Part shown: positions 7,996-16,406 of the stretch, piece by piece | Numbering within the stretch: position 1 is the first letter of the stretch | Layout: each line of letters begins with the position of its first letter | From: an uncultured Bryobacterales bacterium | Lineage (GTDB): Bacteria > Acidobacteriota > Terriglobia > Bryobacterales > Bryobacteraceae | Length of the DNA: 53,290 nt | Reading direction: 5' to 3' | Assembly (NCBI GenBank): GCA_937959285.1 | Contig: CALGAR010000044.1 | Coordinates: 1-53,290 of the forward strand | The notes under the pieces: model-generated | Databases searched by the model: none | The model's input: the letters and a program-made list of their open reading frames with translations, nothing else | What the model was told of the DNA's origin: nothing | Translations under genes and position numbers: made by a program

Positions 7996-8981
7996 TGCAC
8001 TCGATTCGCCGATGTATCGGGCGACACTATGTCATACCAGCGAAGCACCGTGTACGGCCGTTCCGTTGCAGAATTCCAAGTCAGCTTAACCAGGGCAGCG
8101 ACACTGCGGCGCAGGTCGGAGTAGCTCGCGTCTGACAGACGCAAACGGGCGGTCGCTCGCACGGTGAACAGAGTCCCAGCGGCAATGGAGAGCCGCTGCA
8201 GAGCCGGACTCATCTGTCGCAGATTCGGCATGTCCTGCACCCGGAAGGGCGCCACCCGGCGCCGCGCTACGATGTTGGCAATCAGGTCCGGCGGAACACC
8301 GACCGCCATCATCGTTGGCGGCTCGGCCGTATTGATGTCCAGCGCCCCGACAGTGCCGTACACCGAAAGGCAATCCCGAAGCCCGGGCCTTGGAATCAGA
8401 TTCCCTTCGGCGTCGCGGTCGTACCGTCCGTAATAAATTTCGGGTGTCATCCCTTGCACCAGCAAAAGTTCTTCGATCTCTTCAATTGACGCATGACGGG
8501 CTCGAAAAGACGGAGTGAGAGAAAGGTAATACGCATCGAAAGAAGTATTGACCGGCGAAGGGGTACGCCAGTCGACAATGGCCGCGGCAATCACGGCAGC
8601 ACGCGGCGGTTCGACGCCGAGCGCCAGCAGCAGGCGCAGCAGGTCGTCCCGGCTGATTAAATTGACATTCAGCTTGGAGGTTTCCGGAATGATTTCCACC
8701 CAGGCCTCGCCTGCCGGAAAGTCGAAACGGAGGCGCGGTGTCCCGGGCTCGTAGTACCGAGCGGTGTTGTCCGGGTTCCGGTACTGCATCCACGACATGT
8801 AAAGGAGGGCGCGTTCCACCGCCCCGGCCGCCAGGTAATAGGCTCGAACGCCGTCCGCCGTCGTGGAGGCCCGTTCCGTCTCCCCGCGGACAGACTGCGC
8901 CACCGTAAACGCGACAGCCGAAAGCGCAGCCGTCAGCCACAGAACAGCCAGCAATGCCCCGCCCTGACGCCTATTCCGCAT
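7992..8981 (-). CDS. gspK: Minor pseudopilin GspK
   Basis: The protein has 329 residues. A prepilin leader (MRNRRQGG) is followed by a hydrophobic helix without the usual Glu at position 5 (ALLAVLWLTAALSAVAF). Lack of Glu5 and the large size are hallmarks of GspK, which caps the pseudopilus tip together with GspI and GspJ. The middle part (SKLNVNLISRDDLLRLLLAL, then INTAEPPTMMAVGVPPDLIANIV) has the helix-hairpin-helix-like repeats known from the GspK family. The start overlaps the end of gspJ by 11 bases. Confidence 0.88.
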   Translation of the reverse strand: MRNRRQGGALLAVLWLTAALSAVAFTVAQSVRGETERASTTADGVRAYYLAAGAVERALLYMSWMQYRNPDNTARYYEPGTPRLRFDFPAGEAWVEIIPETSKLNVNLISRDDLLRLLLALGVEPPRAAVIAAAIVDWRTPSPVNTSFDAYYLSLTPSFRARHASIEEIEELLLVQGMTPEIYYGRYDRDAEGNLIPRPGLRDCLSVYGTVGALDINTAEPPTMMAVGVPPDLIANIVARRRVAPFRVQDMPNLRQMSPALQRLSIAAGTLFTVRATARLRLSDASYSDLRRSVAALVKLTWNSATERPYTVLRWYDIVSPDTSANRVQ

Positions 8982-9726
8982 AAGACACCATTGGATCCTT
9001 CTGCGCCCGGAGCGGCACCGCGATCGACATCGGGAGCAGCCGGGCTCGATCGGGCTTGAGCGGCGTCATTTCAATCCGCAGAGCGGTCGGCCACCTTGGA
9101 AGAGTCCATCGCGCGTGCCATCGTTCATAGGGCGGGACCTGCAATGACTCCCTGTACGAGAACCGGCAGAAGGCGAGCTTGTCCGCCAGCACAAACGATT
9201 GCGGTCCGGGCCGCGCCGGCAACCAGCGCGGCATCGTGACGCCGAGCATGGGATCCGGCCCGAATCCCAGACAGAAGCTCCCGGTCGATCGGGGGCCCGA
9301 GTACAAATACTCTGTCACTACGAGCCGGACGCCTTCGCCCTCTTCTCCAGCGATGACCTGATACTCCAGGATTCGAGGTAAACCGCGCGAAGCCTCCTCC
9401 AGGGAATAGCTCGAAACAAAACGCATGGCATCCGGCTCTCCCTGAAAAAAGGGGATCCGCACTCCCGGTCCCTCAGGGTTCCCCTGGCTGCAATCCGCCG
9501 TGACCGGCATGAAGCCCGCGATTTGCTGCTCGAGCGCCCGCTGTGCCCCCAAAGCGCGCCGGTTCCCCATCAAACGCGAGTTCGACCGCTCCATCGCGTT
9601 CAGGCCAATCCGCAGCGCCACTAATCCGGCTGCCGACAGCAAGCTCACCAGGGTTACCGCAATCAGCACTTCAAGCAGCGTCAGGCCGGCACGCTTGGAC
9701 ACCGGTTGTGAACTTGATGCGCTCAT
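8971..9726 (-). CDS. gspJ: Minor pseudopilin GspJ
   Basis: The protein has 251 residues with a type IV prepilin signal, KRAG|LTLLEVLIAVTLVSLLSAAG, including Glu at position 5 of the mature protein. The size and the position between gspI and gspK match GspJ, which joins GspI and GspK in the tip complex of the pseudopilus. The soluble domain (from about residue 45) is a beta-rich fold with few conserved residues. It overlaps gspI by 4 bases and gspK by 11 bases. Processing would need a prepilin peptidase encoded elsewhere. Confidence 0.85.
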   Translation of the reverse strand: MSASSSQPVSKRAGLTLLEVLIAVTLVSLLSAAGLVALRIGLNAMERSNSRLMGNRRALGAQRALEQQIAGFMPVTADCSQGNPEGPGVRIPFFQGEPDAMRFVSSYSLEEASRGLPRILEYQVIAGEEGEGVRLVVTEYLYSGPRSTGSFCLGFGPDPMLGVTMPRWLPARPGPQSFVLADKLAFCRFSYRESLQVPPYERWHARWTLPRWPTALRIEMTPLKPDRARLLPMSIAVPLRAQKDPMVSYAE

Positions 9727-10148
9727 CGAGATACCGCAGGTGTCACATCTTCAGGGCGGAGAATCTGTGAGCGATAGCCTTCCAAGGTGAACGTCCGCCT
9801 TTCGGACCCGCTCATCCACCAGACCTCCAGCTCGACGCGGTCCAGCACAGCCACGCCCGCATTCACCTGCGGCGGAGCTTCAAACGGAAGGCGTCTGGCC
9901 CGCCAGCCGCCCTCGATTCCGTGGGAAGGGTCCAGAACTCCCTCCAGCACGACAAAACGAGGCAAGTGCGGCTGCATTAGCAGCTCATCCATCGTGCGGC
10001 GCGCCAGTAGTGCGGCGCGGTCGGCGTCGGTCAGGCGCGCGGCATTACGCATCGAGGTTGACAATCCGCTGAGAAGGCCCGTAACGGCGATGGCGAGAAT
10101 CAGCGTCGCCACCATAACCTCAAGGAGAGTGAAGCCGCGCGTGCTCAT
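9723..10148 (-). CDS. gspI: Minor pseudopilin GspI
   Basis: The protein has 141 residues with a very short leader, MSTRG|FTLLEVMVATLILAIAVTG, the standard prepilin cleavage site with Phe1 and Glu5. The small soluble domain and the gene order H-I-J-K point to GspI. The ATG overlaps the gspH stop, and its own stop overlaps the gspJ start (4 bases each). Confidence 0.85.
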   Translation of the reverse strand: MSTRGFTLLEVMVATLILAIAVTGLLSGLSTSMRNAARLTDADRAALLARRTMDELLMQPHLPRFVVLEGVLDPSHGIEGGWRARRLPFEAPPQVNAGVAVLDRVELEVWWMSGSERRTFTLEGYRSQILRPEDVTPAVSR

Positions 10149-10606
10149 GGCGTCCGTTCCAGGATTGGCACGCCCGAAATCGGATCAACACGAACAATGC
10201 GGCTGGCGCCCCGGCGATTCACAAGCTCAATGCCAAGACGCGGCACAGTCCCCGTGGGATAGAGAAGAAAACGGCGTTCGTTCTCCGGTTCCGGCAATTC
10301 CGGGAAAACACGGGCAATCGAGATCCCGTCGGGAAGCGACAGGGTCCGGACGTAACCGGGTTCTGTGGAACGGGCGGTGATCGTACGCGCTGGAGCGGAA
10401 ATCGTAATCTCCATCACTTGCTGGCGGCGGTCGGCGCGTGTGAGCGCCGCATTCAGGAAAGCCACGGTCGTTTCAGAGGCCTCATTCAGCCGGAGCGTTT
10501 CGAGGCCCGACGTGACCGCGGGGAAGCTGATGCCGGCCATCAAGCCGACAATCGCCACCACCACCAGCATCTCGACAAGAGTTACGCCTGCGCGAGACCC
10601 GCTCAT
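10145..10606 (-). CDS. gspH: Minor pseudopilin GspH
   Basis: The protein has 153 residues with the prepilin motif SRAG|VTLVEMLVVVAIVGLMAG, followed by a GspH/FimT-like domain: a helix with ETTVAFLNAALTRADRRQQ, then beta strands. It is a minor subunit of the pseudopilus below the tip. It starts 6 bases after gspG and overlaps gspI by 4 bases. Confidence 0.85.
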   Translation of the reverse strand: MSGSRAGVTLVEMLVVVAIVGLMAGISFPAVTSGLETLRLNEASETTVAFLNAALTRADRRQQVMEITISAPARTITARSTEPGYVRTLSLPDGISIARVFPELPEPENERRFLLYPTGTVPRLGIELVNRRGASRIVRVDPISGVPILERTP

Positions 10607-10612
10607 GTGAGC

Positions 10613-11047
10613 CTAGTTTTTCCAGCTCGTAATGTCTTCGTTAATCCCCTCGCCTCCCGGTTGGCCATCGGCGCCGAGACTGATAATGTCCGGTTCGTCA
10701 CCGTGCTCGCCCGGGAACTTATAGATGTAAGGGTTCCCCCAGGGGTCGAGCGGAATCTCCTTCGGGAGGTAGGGCCCCTGCCAGGAATTGACGTTCTCCG
10801 GCTTCACCCGAAGGGCCTGGAGCCCCTGCTCTGTCGTCGGGAAGACGCCGGTGTCGAGTTTGTAGGCGCCAAGCGCAGTCATGAACGAATTGATTTGCGT
10901 TTTCGCCGCGGTGACGCGCGCAGTGTCGCTCTTCTTCAGCATGCTCGGAGCGACCAGAGCTGCGAATAGCGCGATGATCGTCACAACGACGAGCATCTCG
11001 ATGAGCGTGATACCGGCCTGAGCCGAACGTCTGCGATTGGATTTCAT
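10613..11047 (-). CDS. gspG: Major pseudopilin GspG
   Basis: The chosen product has 144 residues, MKSNRRRSAQAG|ITLIEMLVVVTIIALFAAL, with a basic leader, Gly-1 and Glu5. The mature domain shows the GspG landmarks: a helix ending with FMTALGAYKLDTGVFPTTEQGLQAL, then LPKEIPLDPWGNPYIYKFPG and the C-terminal DIISLGADGQPGGEGINEDI loop. In known GspG proteins that loop region binds calcium. The start is uncertain: ATGs at 11074, 11053 and 11047 are in frame. The first lies inside gspF, and 11047 best fits a short leader behind the AGAGATGG purine run. It is the main building block of the pseudopilus that pushes substrates through GspD. Confidence 0.9.
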   Translation of the reverse strand: MKSNRRRSAQAGITLIEMLVVVTIIALFAALVAPSMLKKSDTARVTAAKTQINSFMTALGAYKLDTGVFPTTEQGLQALRVKPENVNSWQGPYLPKEIPLDPWGNPYIYKFPGEHGDEPDIISLGADGQPGGEGINEDITSWKN

Positions 11048-11057
11048 TTCCATCTCT

Positions 11058-12266
11058 TTACACTGCCACATCATTGATGCTGGTGATAGCCAGCAGCATG
11101 CTCAGAATGAGAGCGCCCACCAGGACGCCCATCACCAGAATAACGACCGGTTCAAAAAGCGATGTGAACCGCTTAATGGCGTCCTTTGTCTCTGTTTCGT
11201 AGATGTCCGCCATTCGGTGAAACATCTGGTCCAACCTGCCGGTTTCTTCGCCTACACTCAGCAGGTGCGCGGCGAGCGGCGGAAACTGGCCTGCCCGCCG
11301 CAAAGGTCCCGATATCCCTTCGCCGCGTTTTACGCCCTGCGCTACGGATTCGAGAGAACCCGCAATCTTTCGGTTGTTCAGAATTGCCCTTGCAATATTG
11401 AGGGACTGCACGAGCGGCACCCCATTGGCAACCAACGTTTCCATCGCTCTCGCAAATCTGGCGGTTTCCGCCTTCCGCAGCGCGTCCCCAAGCACCGGGA
11501 TCGCAAGGCGAAAGGAATCCCACCAGAGACGCCCCGATGCAGTACCGACATACGCCTTGAGCACGGCAGCCAAAGCCGCAGCAGCCGCAAAAGCCATCCA
11601 CGCGTAAGCACGCACAATCCGGCTGGCCTCCAGCAGGATCTTCGTCGGCAGGGGCATCGCCATCCGCGATTCTTCGAAAACAGCGGCAAAACGGGGGACA
11701 ACGAAATTGAGCAGGACAAAAATCGAACCCATGCCGACCAAAGCAAGCAGCGTGGGATACACCATCGAGGAAATGATGTAATTCTTCAGATCGTCTCTCG
11801 TGCGCTCGAACTCGGCGAGGCGTTCAAAAACGATCGCGAGGGAGCCGCTCGCTTCCCCCGCCCGGACCATATTGATATAGAGGTCGGAAAAGTAGGAAGG
11901 ATACGCGGCAAGACTATCCGCGAGAGACTTTCCGCCCTTGAGAATCCGCAGAATATCGAGCACTACGGTGCGGAACTGCGAGCGTTCGGTGAGCTCGCTC
12001 GTGATGGTGAGAGCGCGATCGAGCGGCACCCCGGCGTTCAACAGCGTCGACAGCTCCTGAGTAAAGAAGAGCACGTCGCGCCGCCGCCCTCCGCCAAACG
12101 ACGGCAGCCGGAACTCGAAAGAACTCTTCTTTTCAAGGCCGACATAGATAGGCGTCAGTCCCTGCTTACGCAGTTCCTGCGCGACAAGCTTGTCCGACTC
12201 CGCCGTCAGAGTGCCCGTCCGGACCTTCCCATCCGACGCGACCGCTTTGAAATAGAAGCTCGTCAT
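11058..12266 (-). CDS. gspF: Inner-membrane platform protein GspF
   Basis: The protein has 402 residues. It has an N-terminal GspF-specific segment (FYFKAVASDGKVRTGTLTAES) and two homologous T2SSF domains (about 65-190 and 270-395), each followed by membrane helices: about 165-190 (YPTLLALVGMGSIFVLLNFVVP), about 215-240, and the C-terminal PVVILVMGVLVGALILSMLLAI. Motifs such as FTQELSTLLNAGVPLDRAL and VGEETGRLDQMFHRMADIYE are typical. GspF is the polytopic centre of the platform that GspE turns or drives. It lies 18 bases downstream of gspE. Confidence 0.93.
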   Translation of the reverse strand: MTSFYFKAVASDGKVRTGTLTAESDKLVAQELRKQGLTPIYVGLEKKSSFEFRLPSFGGGRRRDVLFFTQELSTLLNAGVPLDRALTITSELTERSQFRTVVLDILRILKGGKSLADSLAAYPSYFSDLYINMVRAGEASGSLAIVFERLAEFERTRDDLKNYIISSMVYPTLLALVGMGSIFVLLNFVVPRFAAVFEESRMAMPLPTKILLEASRIVRAYAWMAFAAAAALAAVLKAYVGTASGRLWWDSFRLAIPVLGDALRKAETARFARAMETLVANGVPLVQSLNIARAILNNRKIAGSLESVAQGVKRGEGISGPLRRAGQFPPLAAHLLSVGEETGRLDQMFHRMADIYETETKDAIKRFTSLFEPVVILVMGVLVGALILSMLLAITSINDVAV

Positions 12267-12284
12267 CGGCAGACCGCCTCGAAA

Positions 12285-13919
12285 CTAGAACTCCTGCGTG
12301 ACACGCATCACTTCCTCTGCTGTCGTCACGCCCATCGCTACTTTCTTCCAGCCGTCCTCGCGGAGGCTCCGCATGCCATTGCGTCTTGCTGCTGCAGTCA
12401 GGTCAACCGCGTCGGCATTCGCCATGATGAGCTTGCGAATCTCGTCATTCAGTTCCATCAACTCAAAGATGCCGACGCGGCCCACAAAGCCACTGCCGAA
12501 GCAATGGTCGCAGCCGCGGCCGCGGAAGCAGTTGACGGTCTCGCCGGAAGGAGCGATCCGCGTACCGTCCGGCACCTTGCAGTGAGTGCAAATCACACGC
12601 ACGAGGCGCTGCGCCAGGACAGCGACCAGGGAGGAGGTAATGAGGTAGTTCTCCACACCCATATCCGTGAGGCGGGTAATCGCGCTGGGAGCATCGTTGG
12701 TGTGAAGGGTGGAATAGACGAAGTGGCCAGTGAGGGCGGCGCGGATGGCAGTGTCGGCTGTTTCGCGGTCGCGGATCTCGCCCACCATGATGACGTCCGG
12801 GTCCTGACGGACGATGTGCCGCAGACCCGCAGCGAACGTGAGCCCGATCTGCGGGTTGACGTGAATCTGATTGATTCCGTCCATCTGGTACTCCACCGGA
12901 TCCTCAATCGTAATGATCTTCTTGTCCGATTGATTGATCCTCTTGAGGGCGGAGTAGAGAGTGGTGGACTTGCCGCTGCCAGTGGGGCCTGTCACGAGAA
13001 AGATGCCGTGCGGAAGGGAAGTGTAATACTCCATCCGGCTGAGCATCCTGTCGTCGAAGCCAAGACGGCGCAGGTCGTAAAAATCGCCCGCGGAGCGATC
13101 CAGCAGACGCATGACAACGCTTTCGCCGTAAAGCGTTGGCAGAGTAGATACGCGAAGGTCGACTTCCCTGCCCAATGTCTTGATCTTGATACGACCGTCC
13201 TGGGGCAGCCTCCGTTCCGCGATGTTCAGCTTGGCCATCAGCTTGACGCGGGAAATGATCGCTGCCTTCGCTTCGCGGGGCGGGGGCTCCTGGTTGTAAA
13301 GGACGCCGTCGATACGGAAGCGGACGCGGAACTCCTTCTCGAACGGCTCGATATGAATATCGCTCGCGCGCTTTTCGACCGCCTGGGCGATCATCGAATT
13401 CACCATGCGGATCACCGGCGCCTCGCTCGCCATGTCGCGCAAATGCTCGAGGTCCGCAGCCGCCTCGTTCTCGTCGCCGGCTTCGAACTCAGGCTTATTC
13501 GTTTCGCCGTAGTATTTGTCGATTGCTTCGAGAATCTCCTGCTCAGCGGCCAGAACGGGTTTCACCCTCAGTCCCGTGCAACTCCGGACGGCGGCGAGCG
13601 TCTCGAAATCCAGCGGATCGGCCATCGCCAGCGTCAGCGAGTGATCCTCCAGATGCAGGGGCAGGACGCGGAACTGACGAAGGAAACGGGGGCTAAGGGC
13701 CTCGATCTCCGGCGAGGAAGCGGGAGGCCCCTCAATGGTGACAAGAGGAATCGAAAGCTGGTCCGAAAGCGCGGCCAGCACGTCCCTGGACGCGACGAAT
13801 CCCAGGTCTACGAGGATCTTGCCCAGCTTTTCCCCGCGCTCCTTCTGCAGCTCGAGGGCGCGGTCCAGGTCTTCCTGACTGAGCAGGCGACGCTCAATCA
13901 ATATTTCGCCAAGGCGCAT
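12285..13919 (-). CDS. gspE: Type II secretion ATPase GspE
   Basis: The protein has 544 residues. An N-terminal MshEN/T2SSE_N-type domain (about 1-140, MRLGEILIERRLLSQEDLDRAL) is followed by the AAA-like motor: Walker A GPTGSGKSTT (about 311-320), Asp box TIEDPVEYQ, Walker B region PDVIMVGEIRD (about 374-384) and His box GHFVYSTLHTND. A four-cysteine zinc site CxxC...CxxC (about 444-473) marks the GspE/PilB family. It powers pseudopilus assembly from the cytoplasm, docked on GspL and GspF. The ATG follows the preceding gene's stop by 3 bases. Confidence 0.94.
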   Translation of the reverse strand: MRLGEILIERRLLSQEDLDRALELQKERGEKLGKILVDLGFVASRDVLAALSDQLSIPLVTIEGPPASSPEIEALSPRFLRQFRVLPLHLEDHSLTLAMADPLDFETLAAVRSCTGLRVKPVLAAEQEILEAIDKYYGETNKPEFEAGDENEAAADLEHLRDMASEAPVIRMVNSMIAQAVEKRASDIHIEPFEKEFRVRFRIDGVLYNQEPPPREAKAAIISRVKLMAKLNIAERRLPQDGRIKIKTLGREVDLRVSTLPTLYGESVVMRLLDRSAGDFYDLRRLGFDDRMLSRMEYYTSLPHGIFLVTGPTGSGKSTTLYSALKRINQSDKKIITIEDPVEYQMDGINQIHVNPQIGLTFAAGLRHIVRQDPDVIMVGEIRDRETADTAIRAALTGHFVYSTLHTNDAPSAITRLTDMGVENYLITSSLVAVLAQRLVRVICTHCKVPDGTRIAPSGETVNCFRGRGCDHCFGSGFVGRVGIFELMELNDEIRKLIMANADAVDLTAAARRNGMRSLREDGWKKVAMGVTTAEEVMRVTQEF

Positions 13920-13922
13920 GCT

Positions 13923-14462
13923 TTAGTACTCTCGCACCTGGATGCTTTCTTCAATCATCTTGCGGTCGGCGCCGGCAGTCTTCAACTCGACGATGGTCTT
14001 TCGGGCTACCTGCATCAGGATCTGCTGAGGCACGCCGTTCACATCCTCCCAAGAGTGCCGGAACAGGGAAACCGCGAGCACAATCTGCTCTTCGGGGGGC
14101 ACCATATCCATGCTGAGGGCCGCGGAAATCAGCGCATCCTTCATGCACGCCCTCAATTCCGGAAGCCTCTGAAGCTTCTGCTGCTTCACCTGAGCCACTT
14201 CTTCCTTGGTAACACGCGGGCGAAACGGAGAGAGCCCGGCCGTCAGGACCAGATTCACCTCGGCGGAAAACACGGCGCCGTATCCATCGAGATAGACGCC
14301 CCGGGTCATCCCGAGAAGCAGGTATGGATTATCCGGGAAAAGCTTTTCAAAGCCCTGATCGATCCTCTTCTCCACGATGACAATCGCCGCCCGGTCCACC
14401 TTGGGCTTGTCGCCCCCAAAGGCAACAACAGCGGAAAACAAGAGCAGCGCCAGTGCTTTCAC
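13923..14462 (-). CDS. Small secreted protein of unknown function
   Basis: The protein has 179 residues with a signal peptide (MKALALLLFSAVVAFG|GD). The mature part is mostly predicted alpha/beta, with segments such as FPDNPYLLLGMTRGVYLDGYGAVFSAEVNL and LSMDMVPPEEQIVLAVSLFRHSWEDV and a charged C-terminus. I recognise no family. It overlaps the anti-sigma gene by 4 bases and precedes gspE by 3 bases, so it is made with both. It could be a periplasmic sensor or modulator for the sigma/anti-sigma pair, or an accessory of secretion (inference). Confidence 0.75.
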   Translation of the reverse strand: MKALALLLFSAVVAFGGDKPKVDRAAIVIVEKRIDQGFEKLFPDNPYLLLGMTRGVYLDGYGAVFSAEVNLVLTAGLSPFRPRVTKEEVAQVKQQKLQRLPELRACMKDALISAALSMDMVPPEEQIVLAVSLFRHSWEDVNGVPQQILMQVARKTIVELKTAGADRKMIEESIQVREY

Positions 14463-15064
14463 TCCTCCGTGCCTCCCGCCCGGCTGTTCGCGATGTAGGC
14501 CCGATTGAGGCTCTTCCGCAGCAGAGTAAGGCTGTCCTCGAGAGCCAGAATCTCGGCCCGCCGGTCAAACTCCAGACGCTTCTCGAGCTGCGTCAGCATC
14601 AGCCGCGTCTCTTCCCGATGCCGCTTCTCCGCATCCGCCACGGCGCGCGCTACGGCATCTGCCACGCGCCGGTCGAACTCCCGCTGCATGGCCCTTTCCA
14701 CCTCGGCTGCCAGCTGCGCCCTGCCCGGTTCCGGCGCGGGAACCGGAGCCGGAGCAGGACGCGTGAAGGCACTCACAAGGATTGCGATGGAAAGCATCGC
14801 CGCGGACACGAACCCTAACCGGGGGCCGGAGTTCCAGATTCTTTGCCACCAGCGCGGTTCGAAAAGCTTGTCGGAAACGAAGGCGATGCGCTTTGGAATC
14901 TCCTCGTCGGGAACAGCCAGCAGCGACGCCATCGTGAGTTGCAATCGTTCCAGTTCCTCGCCGCAGGAAGCGCACTCCTGGGCATGCGACCTTGCAAGCT
15001 CGCGCTCGGCTGCCGACAACTCTCCGAGCGTGTAAGCCTTCCAGTCAAAATCCGCGCAGTTCAT
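14459..15064 (-). CDS. Membrane anti-sigma factor with zinc-finger domain
   Basis: The protein has 201 residues. The N-terminal zf-HC2/ZAS domain has Cys3 and the motif H27-x3-C31-x2-C34 (SHAQECASC), followed by GEELERLQ. A single membrane helix spans about 83-101 (LGFVSAAMLSIAILVSAF). A Pro-rich linker and a long charged coiled-coil-like periplasmic segment (about 118-190) follow. This is the standard design of anti-sigma factors that hold an ECF sigma factor at the membrane until an envelope signal releases it. It overlaps the sigma gene's stop by 4 bases, so the two are coupled. Confidence 0.85.
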   Translation of the reverse strand: MNCADFDWKAYTLGELSAAERELARSHAQECASCGEELERLQLTMASLLAVPDEEIPKRIAFVSDKLFEPRWWQRIWNSGPRLGFVSAAMLSIAILVSAFTRPAPAPVPAPEPGRAQLAAEVERAMQREFDRRVADAVARAVADAEKRHREETRLMLTQLEKRLEFDRRAEILALEDSLTLLRKSLNRAYIANSRAGGTEE

Positions 15065-15609
15065 TCGACCCCCCGCGATTGGACAGGAGCCAGCGTCTCC
15101 TTCAGAAGATCGAGGGCTGTATACAACCTTGACTTAACGGTCGAAACCGGGCAGTTCAGCACCTCGGCCATCTCCTCAAACTTGAAGCCCTGGTAGATCT
15201 TCAGCACGACCACTTCTCGCTGGTCCCGGGTTAAACGGGAAAGCGCCCGCTCGACGGCAAGATTCAGCTCCACGGGGAGCATGCGGAACGCTGGCCCCGG
15301 ACGCACGGTGTCGTCCGGGACTTCCCCGTCCGGACGCACCTTCCGCATCAGCGAGTAGGCCTCGTTGTGGGCAATCCGAAAAAGCCAGGGGGCGAACCGT
15401 TCCGGATCCTCGAGTTTCGAAAGATTCTGATAGGCCTTCAAAAACACATCCTGGCTCAAATCGAGTGCATCCTCTCGGTTGCCGACCAGCTTCAACAGGT
15501 AGTTATAGACACGACGCTCCCAGCGCGAGACGAGGAGGTTGTAGGCTTCCACGTTTCCGCGTCGCGCTTTCGCGATGAGATCGCGGTCTTCCACTTCCCG
15601 GAAGATCAA
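15061..15609 (-). CDS. ECF sigma factor (RpoE-like)
   Basis: The chosen product has 182 residues starting at a TTG (15609), preceded by GGAG with 8 bases of spacing. The open frame extends upstream to 15852, but that part has no sigma homology and runs into the divergent gene's promoter. Region 2 is seen as DLIAKARRGNVEAYNLLVSRW and DALDLSQDVFLKAYQNLSKLE, with FAPWLFRIAHNEAYSLMRK. Region 4 is seen as LSRLTRDQREVVVLKIYQGFKFEEMAEVLNCPVSTVKSRLYTAL (helix-turn-helix). ECF factors usually activate their own operon; here that operon includes the whole type II secretion system. Confidence 0.9.
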   Translation of the reverse strand: MIFREVEDRDLIAKARRGNVEAYNLLVSRWERRVYNYLLKLVGNREDALDLSQDVFLKAYQNLSKLEDPERFAPWLFRIAHNEAYSLMRKVRPDGEVPDDTVRPGPAFRMLPVELNLAVERALSRLTRDQREVVVLKIYQGFKFEEMAEVLNCPVSTVKSRLYTALDLLKETLAPVQSRGVE

Positions 15610-15709
15610 GGGCTCGGCTCCATAGAAAAGACGATTGCCGGAACGAAAAAGTCGAACATCGAGTACCTTTGAGTGTAATTCAGGGCGGAAACGGCTCGGG
15701 AGGCAGGAT

Positions 15710-15745
15710 TTGCGCCGCGCCAGGGTTCTGTGTACGATGATGCCT
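15710..15745 (+). promoter_or_regulatory. Promoter for a leaderless transcript
   Basis: TTGCGC (15710-15715) and TACGAT (15733-15738) are separated by 17 bases. The ATG at 15746 lies 7 bases past the -10, so transcription would start at or next to the start codon. No Shine-Dalgarno sequence is present. Confidence 0.5.
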
Positions 15746-16291
15746 ATGAATCGCCGGGAAATTCTGAAGCTGGGTGTTGCTGCGTCCTCAGTGCCTGTGT
15801 CGCTCGCGACGCCGGCGGCAGCGTCGCAGGCCGAGCCTTCCTTCAAAGGCATTCAGCAATCCGCCTGGAAACCCCTTCTGTTCGACAACCACCAGAATGA
15901 GACTGTAGTCACCCTTACGGAACTCATTATCCCGGCGACAGATACGCCCGGCGCGAAGGCGGCCCTGGTCAACCGCTACATCGATCTATTCCTGCACGAT
16001 GGGCCACAGGAACAGCGCGAGCAGTTTCTGGCTGGCCTCTCCTGGCTGGACGGGTACGCAATGAGAAAGCATCAACGGCCGTTCGTTCGATGCACGTCGG
16101 CGCAGCAAACTGCCATTCTCCAAACGCTGGACAACGGCAAAGAAGAGGGCGTTGAACCCGGAGCCCGTTTCTTCCGGATGATCAAGGGCTTCACAAGCCG
16201 GATCTACTATTCGACCGAAATCGGCTTTAAGGAGTTAAACAAGGCCGGCGTTCCTTCCACCTTCGGATGCACTCACTCCGGGCAACACTAG
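15746..16291 (+). CDS. Gluconate 2-dehydrogenase subunit 3-like protein
   Basis: The protein has 181 residues starting MNRREILKLGVAASSVPV, a twin-arginine-like signal (NRREILKL) followed by a hydrophobic stretch. The mature part has family landmarks: TLTELIIPATDTPGAKAA, a central helix with LHDGPQEQREQFLAGLSWLD, FFRMIKGFTSRIYYSTEIGF and a C-terminal FGCTH. In the usual system this small subunit accompanies a GMC-type flavoprotein and a cytochrome; neither is adjacent, so it is an orphan here. ATGs at 15737 and 15740 are also in frame. 15746 was chosen because it best fits the promoter spacing and the twin-arginine signal. Confidence 0.8.
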   Translation: MNRREILKLGVAASSVPVSLATPAAASQAEPSFKGIQQSAWKPLLFDNHQNETVVTLTELIIPATDTPGAKAALVNRYIDLFLHDGPQEQREQFLAGLSWLDGYAMRKHQRPFVRCTSAQQTAILQTLDNGKEEGVEPGARFFRMIKGFTSRIYYSTEIGFKELNKAGVPSTFGCTHSGQH

Positions 16292-16406
16292 AAGCGGGAG
16301 AAACTGAACGCCTACCGCATGCGGCTGCTGAGTGCGATCCTTGCGTTCGCTGAGTAATCGGCCCCGGCGCACCTGACGTCCGCTATTGAAAGCCTGCGGC
16401 TGTACG

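Noticed and set aside
11037..14498. A very long open frame (about 1,150 codons) on the plus strand across gspE, gspF and neighbours
   Set aside because: It is antisense to well-conserved gsp genes, has His/Arg-rich composition without domains and lacks start signals. It results from GC-rich codon bias in the real genes.
2458..15609. Reading the gsp cluster as a type IV pilus operon
   Set aside because: The pseudopilins include a GspK without Glu5 and a GspG with its C-terminal calcium-loop region in the order G-H-I-J-K. There is no PilT, PilB/PilC duplication or PilA-type pilin.
15610..15852. Longer N-terminus for the ECF sigma factor up to 15852
   Set aside because: The extension has no sigma homology, and it runs across the divergent gene's promoter and start. 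The TTG at 15609 has a GGAG site and gives the usual length.
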